Assembly (NCBI GenBank): GCA_900550285.1
Contig: URRW01000051.1
Location: 1-5,813 of the forward strand
Reading direction: 5' to 3'
Source: an uncultured Lachnospiraceae bacterium
Lineage (GTDB): Bacteria > Bacillota > Clostridia > Lachnospirales > Lachnospiraceae
DNA length: 5,813 nucleotides
The translations under genes were made by a program, and so were the position numbers. Shown here one piece after another: positions 1 to 4,626 of this stretch (position 1 is its first letter; every line of letters starts with the position of its first letter). Under the pieces are notes generated by a model that worked only from the letters and a program-made list of their open reading frames with translations, did not search any database and was not told the DNA's origin.

Positions 1-63
1 GACGCAAGGGACTTAAAATCCCTCGGTGGCAACACCGTACCGGTTCAAGTCCGGTCACCAGCA
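1..63 (+). tRNA. tRNA-Leu (anticodon UAA), 5' part cut off by the window edge
   Basis: The visible part folds as the 3' two thirds of a class II tRNA. The anticodon stem AGGGA (7-11) pairs with TCCCT (19-23) around the loop CTTAAAA, which puts anticodon TAA at 14-16. A long variable arm, CGGTG/CACCG with loop GCAA (24-37), is typical of leucine tRNAs. The T arm is ACCGG (39-43), loop TTCAAGT, and CCGGT (51-55). The 3' acceptor strand CACCAGC (56-62) is followed by discriminator A63. The next bases are TTG, so the CCA end is not encoded and must be added by nucleotidyltransferase. The D arm and the 5' acceptor strand lie outside the window. Confidence 0.95.
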
Positions 64-69
64 TTGTGA

Positions 70-97
70 AAACTCTCGAATTTCGGGAGTTTTTTTG
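70..97 (+). terminator. Intrinsic terminator of the tRNA-Leu transcript
   Basis: ACTCTCGA (72-79) pairs with TCGGGAGT (83-90) across loop ATT, with one G-T pair, and the flanking A/T bases extend the stem. A run of T follows (91-96). It sits seven bases after the mature tRNA end, as expected for the end of a tRNA operon. Confidence 0.85.
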
Positions 98-124
98 TTT
101 TATCAACTTTTAATTGAATAATAT
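95..124 (+). promoter_or_regulatory. Candidate promoter of the XRE regulator, giving a leaderless transcript
   Basis: A -35-like TTGTTT (95-100) lies in the T-run of the tRNA terminator, and a -10-like TAATAT (119-124) follows after 18 bp. Transcription would begin at about 131-133, on or next to the ATG at 133. The boxes are moderate matches. The lack of any Shine-Dalgarno sequence upstream fits a leaderless message. Confidence 0.45.
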
Positions 125-132
125 TTTCAAAT

Positions 133-729
133 ATGTTTGATATGACAAAGATAGGACGTAATATTGCAGAACTTAGAAAAGAGCGTAATATGACGCAAAT
201 GGAACTGGCAGATAAGATGGAAATCAGCTTTCAGGCAGTGTCCAACTGGGAACGGGGAGTTTCCATGCCTGATATTGCCAAATTACCGGAGCTGGCGTCG
301 GTTTTGGAGGTTACGCTGGATCATTTGCTGGGGGAACATTCGGAGGTGCTTGAAAGCTCTGCAAAGGGGAAATTGAAGCAGGCTTTTGAAGGGCATGAAA
401 TTACACTGTCGGAGATTTGTGCGGCTGCACCTTTGTTGAAACCGAAGCAGATAGACGAAATCGCAGAAGGAAGTGAGGAGCGGAAGCTGAAGGACATTGA
501 AGATCTGCTTCCTTTTGTCGGAACTGATGTAGTGGACAGGATTGCCATGAAGCTGGTAGAAAAAGGGGAATGGAAGGATCTCGATATTGTTCTGCCGTTT
601 GTGAGCGGAAGCTGCTTAAATGATCTTACAGAGCGGCTGTATGAGTCTGGCGGAGTAAAAGCACTGGAGGCTGTAGCACCTTTTTTGGATAAGGGGACAT
701 TGCTTCATTATATAAAAGAATATTTATAA
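133..729 (+). CDS. XRE-family (HTH_3) transcriptional regulator with C-terminal helical repeats
   Basis: This is a DNA-binding protein of 198 aa. Residues 7-68 form a Cro/CI-type helix-turn-helix domain: IGRNIAELRKERNMTQMELA, then the recognition region SFQAVSNWERG, then MPDIAKLPELASVLEVTLDHLL. This architecture is usual in Firmicutes regulators. The C-terminal half has no enzyme or sensor motif I recognise. It shows a periodic pattern of about 28 residues, with P-L/F-L/V at residues 100-102 (PLL), 127-129 (PFV), 155-157 (PFV) and 183-185 (PFL), each followed by an amphipathic helix. This suggests a small stacked-helix module for dimerisation or partner binding. There is no Shine-Dalgarno site ahead of ATG 133 or the in-frame ATG 142 (M4), so the exact start is open; I keep 133 because it fits the predicted promoter. 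The target genes cannot be told from the sequence. The family call is firm, the role is not. Confidence 0.9.
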   Translation: MFDMTKIGRNIAELRKERNMTQMELADKMEISFQAVSNWERGVSMPDIAKLPELASVLEVTLDHLLGEHSEVLESSAKGKLKQAFEGHEITLSEICAAAPLLKPKQIDEIAEGSEERKLKDIEDLLPFVGTDVVDRIAMKLVEKGEWKDLDIVLPFVSGSCLNDLTERLYESGGVKALEAVAPFLDKGTLLHYIKEYL

Positions 730-755
730 GCACAGTGTATAAGAGTGTATACCGC

Positions 756-789
756 AGAAGCCCTGAAACAGTCATTTAAAGCTTCTTTT
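756..789 (+). terminator. Weak candidate terminator after the XRE gene
   Basis: AGAAGC (756-761) pairs with GCTTCT (781-786) across a 19-nt loop, and T residues run to 789. The stem is only 6 bp and the loop is long, so the hairpin at 975-1017 may be the real stop. Confidence 0.25.
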
Positions 790-922
790 ATGAGAAATTC
801 TGAACTATATAGGAACTTATAGGAAGATGGCTCAGAGACGCTTAAAAAGCAAAATAGAAGGGAAGGAAGATATAAGATAAGGAGGAAGATAAGGAAGAGA
901 AGGAAAGGAAGAAATAAGGGGT

Positions 923-960
923 ATACGGCGGATACGAGGGCGTATACGAGGACATATACG
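923..960. repeat. Short ATACG repeats, partly a 12-bp tandem unit
   Basis: ATACG occurs at 923-927, 932-936, 944-948 and 956-960, with spacings of 9, 12 and 12 bp. A further copy lies at 993-997 in the loop of the following terminator hairpin. The copy at 941-948 (CGTATACG) is a perfect 8-bp palindrome. The function is unknown. Confidence 0.5.
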
Positions 961-974
961 GGCAGATAAGGGAT

Positions 975-1017
975 AAAGGCATGGAGAAAGCGATACGGCA
1001 TTTTTCCATGCCTTTTT
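975..1017 (+). terminator. Strong hairpin terminator in the purine-rich region
   Basis: Bases 975-989 (starting AAAGGCATGG) pair with 1001-1015 over 15 bp with one G-T pair, enclosing an 11-nt loop (990-1000), and T residues run on to 1017. It lies about 245 bp after the XRE stop. It could therefore end a long 3' untranslated region or an unrecognised RNA from 730-975. Confidence 0.65.
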
Positions 1018-1302
1018 GCGTGCTGCAGGCAGCGCAGGAAAAATGCCGATTGAAAGAAACCCCGAACCCGAACCGGAATGCTCCATGTGAATGAAGGATG
1101 TGAAAGAGGAAAGGCATGAAGGGCATAAAGAAGAGAGATGAAAAAAGGACATGAAAAAGGGTATGAAGGGAGAGGGAATAATACAGCAAATATAGATCGG
1201 AAAAGATCGTCCGGTAAGCCAGCCAGATTTGGGCAGAACTTCTGATGCTTTTGGACAGGCGCGGCGCGCAATGCAAAAAAGGTGGCAAAAATGGCAGAAA
1301 AC

Positions 1303-1331
1303 ATGAAATGTAAGTGCTTACAAAATATAAT
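1303..1331 (+). promoter_or_regulatory. Possible second promoter with an operator in its spacer
   Basis: A -10-like TATAAT (1326-1331, perfect consensus) lies 17 bp after ATGAAA (1303-1308), a poor -35. The 14-bp operator fills 1309-1322, between the boxes. If active, it would give a transcript starting near 1338 that reads into the repressor gene. The weak -35 keeps confidence low. Confidence 0.3.
1309..1322. promoter_or_regulatory. Upstream LacI-type operator (auxiliary site)
   Basis: TGTAAGTGCTTACA has 6-bp inverted arms (TGTAAG/CTTACA) around a central TG, the typical form of LacI/GalR-family operators. It is identical to the site at 1486-1499, and the identity extends over 21 nt (1306-1326 and 1483-1503). 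The start-to-start spacing of 177 bp is close to 17 helical turns, which suits DNA looping between two repressor dimers. It also differs by one central base from a CcpA catabolite-response element, so CcpA is an alternative binder. Confidence 0.7.
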
Positions 1332-1343
1332 GTAACAAGGGAT

Positions 1344-1383
1344 TGTAAGAGAATGAAAGAAAGTGTAAGAAAATGTAAGACGG
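1344..1383. repeat. Four tandem 10-bp units, each starting with an operator half-site
   Basis: The units are TGTAAGAGAA (1344-1353), TGAAAGAAAG (1354-1363), TGTAAGAAAA (1364-1373) and TGTAAGACGG (1374-1383). Three of the four begin with TGTAAG, exactly one arm of the nearby operators, and all are one helical turn apart. A related TGTAAC lies at 1331-1336. They may be accessory half-sites for the repressor or a relic of site duplication. Confidence 0.6.
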
Positions 1384-1451
1384 AAAGAAAGACATTTGGA
1401 AAGACAGGTCAAAAAATCGGGAAAAAGCTGTAGTTTAAAGGAAAAATGGCA

Positions 1452-1479
1452 TTGAAAATCTGTACAGATATGTTACAAT
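1452..1479 (+). promoter_or_regulatory. Promoter of the lacI-family gene
   Basis: TTGAAA (1452-1457) and TACAAT (1474-1479) are separated by 16 bp, with a TGT extended -10 just before the latter. The start of transcription is predicted at about 1486, the first base of the downstream operator. A repressor bound there would block initiation directly. Confidence 0.75.
1458..1469. promoter_or_regulatory. Perfect 12-bp palindrome in the promoter spacer
   Basis: ATCTGTACAGAT is exactly self-complementary and starts at the first base after the -35 box. It is unrelated to the TGTAAG-type operators, so a second regulator could act here. I cannot name the binder. Confidence 0.5.
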
Positions 1480-1485
1480 GAAAAA

Positions 1486-1499
1486 TGTAAGTGCTTACA
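1486..1499. promoter_or_regulatory. Main LacI-type operator at the transcription start
   Basis: TGTAAGTGCTTACA is identical to the copy at 1309-1322. It covers about +1 to +14 of the predicted transcript and lies between the promoter and the ribosome site of the lacI-family gene, a classic position for autorepression. It has one mismatch (central T for C) to the CcpA consensus. Confidence 0.75.
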
Positions 1500-1516
1500 A
1501 AATGGAGGAAAGCGCC

Positions 1517-2500
1517 GTGAATATTTATGATATTGCGAAGCTGGCGGGGGTTTCTATCGCCACGGTTTCAAGGGTAGTCAATGACAGTCCGAAGGTAAGT
1601 GAAAAGACAAAGGAAAAGGTGCGGCGAGTGATGGAGGAAAACAGCTATACGCCGAACGCCTTTGCCAGAGGGCTGGGACTGGATACGATGCATCTGGTCG
1701 GGATCGTATGCCCGGACGCAGGAAAGCCGCATATGGCGGTCATGATTTCCGGACTGGAAAAGAATTTGGGAAGCCATGGATACGGATGTATTTTGGCGTG
1801 CAGCGGTTATGGGACAGAGGAAAAACAGAAGGCAATCGAGGAGATGCTGCAGCGCAAAATAGACGCCCTGATCCTGATCGGGGCAGAGTATGCAGATGGA
1901 CGGCTGGCGGGGATCGGAGCTGCGGCAAAGGAGCTGCCGGTGTTTTTGCTGAATGGCTGTGTTGAAAATAAGGATGTTTACTGTGTGTTTCCGGATGAAT
2001 TTCAGGCGGTATATGATGTGACGCAGGAGCTTTTGATGGCGGGAAGGAAGAAAATCCTGTTTTTGGGAAATGCAGGCGAAGGGCAGACGGATCAGTGCAG
2101 GGGCTATGAAGCAGCGCTGGAGGACTGCGGGTGCGCGGCGGGCGAAAGGCTGGTCATAGAATCGGAGCGGGGGATTTTGGCGGCGAGGGATCAGCTTTTT
2201 AAGAGCAGGGAGCAGGAATTTGACGCGGTGATCGCGGCGGATGACAGCCTTGCGGCGGGCGCGCTTAAATTTGCGGCGGTAAAAGGGCGGAAAGTGCCGG
2301 AGGAGGTCTGTATTGTAGGATTTTACAATTCAGAGCTGGCGGTAAGCTGCGAGCCGGAGCTGAGTTCTGTGGATAACAGGGCTGAGGCGGTCTGCCGGAT
2401 AGCGGTTGAGCAGCTGATGGCTGTTTTTGCGGGAGAGGCGGTTTTAAAAAGGCGGAAGCTGAAATGCCATCTGGAAAAGCGGGGAACGACGGATTTTTAA
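1517..2500 (+). CDS. LacI/GalR-family transcriptional repressor
   Basis: This is a 327-aa DNA-binding repressor of family-typical length. Residues 4-22 (YDIAKLAGVSIATVSRVVN) form the LacI helix-turn-helix, and the YTPNAFARGL segment (44-53) is the hinge helix that enters the minor groove. From about residue 58 (HLVGIV) the rest is a periplasmic-binding-protein-like effector domain. It includes IDALILIG, the DAVIAADDSLAAGALK segment, VCIVGF and the closing ELSSVDNRAEAV. The effector is unknown; sugars are usual for the family. I choose GTG 1517 as start because GGAGG (1504-1508) lies 8 bases upstream and the HTH begins within four residues, as in relatives. An in-frame ATG at 1478 would overlap the -10 box and encode the operator as protein, which is unlikely. 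It is probably autorepressed through the two operators. yitT follows after 71 bp with no terminator between, so read-through is possible. Confidence 0.93.
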   Translation: MNIYDIAKLAGVSIATVSRVVNDSPKVSEKTKEKVRRVMEENSYTPNAFARGLGLDTMHLVGIVCPDAGKPHMAVMISGLEKNLGSHGYGCILACSGYGTEEKQKAIEEMLQRKIDALILIGAEYADGRLAGIGAAAKELPVFLLNGCVENKDVYCVFPDEFQAVYDVTQELLMAGRKKILFLGNAGEGQTDQCRGYEAALEDCGCAAGERLVIESERGILAARDQLFKSREQEFDAVIAADDSLAAGALKFAAVKGRKVPEEVCIVGFYNSELAVSCEPELSSVDNRAEAVCRIAVEQLMAVFAGEAVLKRRKLKCHLEKRGTTDF

Positions 2501-2529
2501 GTGACAGCAGGGGGAAAATGTGGTATTCT
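2501..2529 (+). promoter_or_regulatory. Candidate promoter of the YitT-family gene
   Basis: GTGACA (2501-2506, five of six to consensus) is followed after 17 bp by TATTCT (2524-2529) with a TGG extended -10. It starts right after the lacI stop codon and would give a leader of about 36 nt. yitT may therefore be transcribed both alone and by read-through from lacI. Confidence 0.5.
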
Positions 2530-2571
2530 GAAAAGGTCGTATGAGGATATGGCAGACGGGAGTGAGAAGGA

Positions 2572-3429
2572 ATGGAGAGCAAAAAATATGATTGGAAGGC
2601 AGTGGCAAAAGAGACGCTTATTTTGACGGCGGCGGTGGCGGTCATCGCGGCGGGCGTGTATTTTTTCCTCGTGCCGAGCAAAGCGTCGGTCAGCAGTATT
2701 TCCGGTCTGGGAATGGTGCTCACAAATTTTATACCGCTGCCGCTGTCTGCGATTACGATGGTTTTGAATGTGGTGCTTCTGGTGATCGGATTTTTTACAT
2801 GCGGCAAAGAGTTCGGGGTAAAGACGGTTTATACGAGCATTATGCTGCCGCTGTTCATCGGGCTGTTTGAAAAGATTTTTCCGGCGTATACCTCGATCAC
2901 GGGAAGTCAGGAGCTGGATGTGCTCTGTTATATCCTCGTGGTAAGCGTAGGGCTGAGCGTCCTTTTTAACAGGAATGCGTCTTCGGGCGGGCTGGACATC
3001 GTGGCAAAGATCATGAACAAATATCTGCACATGGAGCTGGGAAAGGCGATGTCGCTGTCCGGGATGTGCGTCGCGCTGTCGTCGGCGCTTGTGTATGACA
3101 GCAAAACGGTTGTTTTGAGTATTTTGGGAACCTATTTTAACGGGATTGTTCTGGATCATTTTATTTTCGGGCAGAATATCAAGCGGCGCGTGTGCATTAT
3201 CACGAAAAAGGAGCAGGAGCTGAAACGGTTTATCGTGGAGGATCTGCACAGCGGGGCAACGATCTATGAGGCGATCGGGGCGTATCAGATGGAGAAGCGC
3301 CGGGAGATCATTACGATCGTGGACAAGCGGGAATATCAGAAGCTGATGGATTTTATCAACCGGGAAGATCCGGATGCATTTATTACGGTATATAACGTAT
3401 CGGATATGAGGTACAGGCCGAAGGTGTAA
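2572..3429 (+). CDS. YitT-family membrane protein (YitT membrane domain plus DUF2179)
   Basis: This is an integral membrane protein of 285 aa, the usual length for YitT proteins, which are common in several copies in Firmicutes. Their biochemical role is not established. About five to six hydrophobic segments are visible (roughly 13-35, 57-77, 84-102, 116-134, 160-175, 178-197). The family-type stretch NASSGGLDIVAKIMNKY lies at 135-151. After residue 200 the protein becomes soluble and charged. The DUF2179 domain follows (about 220-280), with HSGATIYEAIGAY (226-238), the EKRREIITIVDKREYQKL strand-helix and DPDAFITVYNVSDM near the end. This small domain resembles PII-like ligand-binding folds, so a ligand-gated transport or signalling role is possible but inferred. 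The start ATG has GGGAG (2558-2562) 9 bases upstream. A purine-rich AGAAGGA touches the ATG but is too close to serve. Confidence 0.9.
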   Translation: MESKKYDWKAVAKETLILTAAVAVIAAGVYFFLVPSKASVSSISGLGMVLTNFIPLPLSAITMVLNVVLLVIGFFTCGKEFGVKTVYTSIMLPLFIGLFEKIFPAYTSITGSQELDVLCYILVVSVGLSVLFNRNASSGGLDIVAKIMNKYLHMELGKAMSLSGMCVALSSALVYDSKTVVLSILGTYFNGIVLDHFIFGQNIKRRVCIITKKEQELKRFIVEDLHSGATIYEAIGAYQMEKRREIITIVDKREYQKLMDFINREDPDAFITVYNVSDMRYRPKV

Positions 3430-3447
3430 AAGAAAAACGGATGGAGG

Positions 3448-3500
3448 ATGCCTCGAAGGCACACGGGTTTCAGAAGAAAACGGTGCTTCGGGGCATTTTT
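3448..3500 (+). terminator. Intrinsic terminator after yitT
   Basis: Bases 3448-3462 (ATGCCTCGAAGGCAC) pair with 3483-3496 (GTGCTTCGGGGCAT) to give about 14 bp with one G-T pair and one bulged G. The loop is 20 nt, and TTTTT runs to 3500. It begins 18 nt after the yitT stop and closes the lacI-yitT unit. Confidence 0.8.
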
Positions 3501-3814
3501 AGTTGAAGGGAAGCCTTTTTCTGCCGGATTTCATATACTGGTTGAAACGCCGTTGACCGGATTAGTTCTGCAAAAGAAAAAATGAAAGAAAAATATCATA
3601 AAATATAAAAAATGCAGGATTTCAGTTATTCTTGTTCCGGATGGGCAGTTTTCTGTGAGGCGGCGGGGGTGCGGAGCAGGGGGATCCTTTATATGACTTA
3701 TGCGGAAAAGAGGGAAAATGACAGGCATTTTGTGCATGGAAGATGCCTTTGACATAGAAGGATTTTTCGCTGAGAAAGCGGATGCCGCGCAGGCGGCGGA
3801 AAGTGAGGAAAAAC
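3501..3814 (+). other. Intergenic region / leader of the ECF S-component gene
   Basis: No full gene is supported here. A weak promoter, ATGAAA (3582-3587), 16 bp, TATAAA (3604-3609), would give a leader of about 200 nt. Possible hairpins are AGGCATTTT (3723-3731) with AAGATGCCT (3740-3748), a stem-loop at about 3765-3782 around GAGAA, and GCCGC/GCGGC at 3784-3797 just before the ribosome site. GAAAATGACAGG occurs twice (3714-3725 and 3820-3831), the second copy spanning codons 3-6 of the S component. I see no complete known riboswitch, although S-component genes are often riboswitch-controlled. Confidence 0.4.
3693..3752 (+). CDS. Possible 19-aa upstream leader peptide
   Basis: ATG 3693 has AGGGGGA (3678-3684) 8 bases upstream, a good ribosome site, and encodes a 19-residue charged peptide (beginning MTYAEKREND) ending at TGA 3750-3752. 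Its stop lies at the end of the 3723-3748 hairpin. A regulatory upstream ORF is possible. The small size and lack of comparison keep this tentative, and chance is a fair alternative. Confidence 0.2.
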   Translation: MTYAEKRENDRHFVHGRCL

Positions 3815-4381
3815 ATGACGAAAATGACAGGAATAAAACGTTCCATTATCACGGCGGTATGTATTGCGCTCTGTGTCGTGCTGCCGATGGCAGTCCATTC
3901 TATCCCGAATGGGGGGAAAATGCTTAGCCCGATGCATCTTCCGGTGCTTTTATGCGGTCTGGCGGCGGGATGGCCCTATGGGCTTTTATGCGGTCTTGCC
4001 GGGCCTCTTCTTTCTTCCATGACGACGGGAATGCCGGCGGCAGCCATGCTTCCGTCCATGATGATAGAGCTTGCGGCTTACGGGGCTTTGGCGGGGCTTT
4101 TGATGCAGGTCATCCATACGGGAAAGCTGTATGCCGATCTGTATATCAGCCTGGTATGCGCCATGCTGGGAGGGCGCATCGCGGCGGCAGTTGTGAGCGC
4201 ATTTATTTTTTCGGCGGGAAGCTTTTCTGTCAAGGCGTGGGCGATGGGGTATTTTGTGACGGCGCTCCCGGGAATCGTATTGCAGCTGGCGCTGATCCCC
4301 GTGCTGACGGCGGCGCTGATGCGGGCGGGACTGATTCCGGGCAGATATGGAAGAAGAACCGGTAATAAGACGGAAGCCTGA
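3815..4381 (+). CDS. ECF-type transporter substrate-binding (S) component, substrate unassigned
   Basis: This is a small, very hydrophobic protein of 188 aa, the typical size of ECF S components. These bind a vitamin or similar micronutrient in the membrane and hand it to a shared energising module (EcfA, EcfA', EcfT). About five to six membrane spans are visible (roughly 10-28, 42-66, 75-100, 108-133, 143-168). The short Gly/Pro-rich pattern is characteristic: LSPMHLPVLLCGLAAGWPYG (38-57), then GLAGPLLSSMTTGMPAA (60-76) and IELAAYGALAGLL (84-96). The substrate cannot be named from this. No EcfA or EcfT gene is in view, which fits a group II system using a module encoded elsewhere. ATG 3815 is preferred because GAGGA (3805-3809) lies 5 bases upstream. 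An in-frame ATG at 3782 would add 11 Arg/Lys-rich residues and has no ribosome site. No clear terminator follows. Confidence 0.85.
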   Translation: MTKMTGIKRSIITAVCIALCVVLPMAVHSIPNGGKMLSPMHLPVLLCGLAAGWPYGLLCGLAGPLLSSMTTGMPAAAMLPSMMIELAAYGALAGLLMQVIHTGKLYADLYISLVCAMLGGRIAAAVVSAFIFSAGSFSVKAWAMGYFVTALPGIVLQLALIPVLTAALMRAGLIPGRYGRRTGNKTEA

Positions 4382-4484
4382 AAAGAAGAGGAGGCATATA
4401 AAAAGGGGCTGTCGGGAAACAGATGGTTCTAAATAGGGGCAGATGCAGCTTGTGCGAGTCACATCTGGCAAGTACATCATCATC

Positions 4485-4513
4485 TCGACCAACGCCGCCT
4501 TTTGTGGTATAAT
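4485..4513 (+). promoter_or_regulatory. Promoter of the TetM-like gene
   Basis: TCGACC (4485-4490) is followed by a 17-bp spacer and a perfect TATAAT (4508-4513) with a TGG extended -10. The start of transcription would be near 4520, giving a leader of about 107 nt before the ATG at 4627. This is one of the best promoter matches in the window and sets the gene apart from the S-component gene. Confidence 0.8.
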
Positions 4514-4559
4514 CCAACATCATGCAGCCATGGAGGGATGTATTCATATAGGGCTGTTT

Positions 4560-4626
4560 GTGCCTGAAACGTGCAGATGGCCTTTGAAGGCACTCCGGTG
4601 ATTTCAGATTCTGAATGGAGATTTTT
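4560..4626 (+). promoter_or_regulatory. Candidate leader attenuator / SD-sequestering switch
   Basis: In one fold, CTCC (4593-4596) pairs with GGAG (4617-4620) and TTCAG (4603-4607) with CTGAA (4611-4615), with GGTG and part of the ATT next to it bulged. TTTTT (4622-4626) follows. This hairpin hides the only Shine-Dalgarno site (GGAG) and also looks like a weak intrinsic terminator ending at the start codon. In the alternative fold, CTGAAA (4564-4569) pairs with TTTCAG (4602-4607), or GTGCCT (4560-4565) with AGGCAC (4588-4593); either breaks the first hairpin. Attenuation in the leader is known for tet(M), which makes control of this kind plausible. The folds are hand-drawn, without energies. 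Confidence 0.5.

Larger units (their letters stand above)
730..1451. other. Long purine-rich intergenic region with no supported gene
   Basis: About 720 bp between the XRE gene and the lacI promoter contain no + strand reading frame with a start and a ribosome site. The + strand is unusually rich in A and G. From 851 to 925 there is not one C, and 891-914 is pure purine. Open frames on the minus strand exist only because this gives pyrimidine-rich, stop-poor codons; they translate to low-complexity Ser/Pro/Leu/Phe strings without ribosome sites. Contents I can support are a weak hairpin (756-789), ATACG repeats (923-960), a good hairpin terminator (975-1017), an operator (1309-1322) and a 10-bp tandem repeat (1344-1383). 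Confidence 0.7.

Noticed and set aside
1..132. tRNA-Leu 3' end as an integration (att) site
   Set aside because: No second copy of the tRNA 3' end and no integrase gene occur in the window; the XRE gene alone does not prove an integrated element.
708..1412. Minus-strand open frame of 234 codons across the intergenic region (and shorter ones inside it)
   Set aside because: It is the complement of a purine-rich tract, so stops are rare by composition. It translates to low-complexity Phe/Leu/Pro/Ser runs, has no ribosome site, overlaps the XRE 3' end and runs through the operator and terminator.
1478..1516. Extended N-terminus of the LacI-family protein from ATG 1478
   Set aside because: The ATG overlaps the -10 box, and the 13 extra codons encode the operator and ribosome site. 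GTG 1517 has GGAGG 8 bases upstream and gives the normal family N-terminus.
2497..3462. Minus-strand open frame of 321 codons opposite yitT
   Set aside because: It is antisense to a clear YitT-family gene, with Arg/His/Gln-rich content, no recognisable domain and an overlap into the terminator hairpin.
3483..3646. Fragments resembling an FMN riboswitch (CTTCGGGGC at 3486-3494, CCGGATGGG near 3636)
   Set aside because: The first is fully explained as the terminator stem of yitT. The conserved middle elements of the RFN structure are missing, and the S component does not look like RibU.
3660..3780. Fragments resembling a TPP riboswitch (GGGGTGC near 3665, CTGAGA near 3770)
   Set aside because: The two pieces are about 100 nt apart, and the ACCTGAT-type and GCGTAGGGA-type segments are absent.
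3700..3927. Open frame of 75 codons overlapping the start of the S-component gene
   Set aside because: It overlaps the S component in another frame, and its second half is simply that gene read out of frame. Internal ATG 3718 has GAGGG only 3 bases away. No family resemblance.
4400..4425. GGGGCTGTCGGGAAAC, reminiscent of some insertion-sequence ends
   Set aside because: There is no matching inverted end, transposase or target duplication in the window. The resemblance is from memory only.
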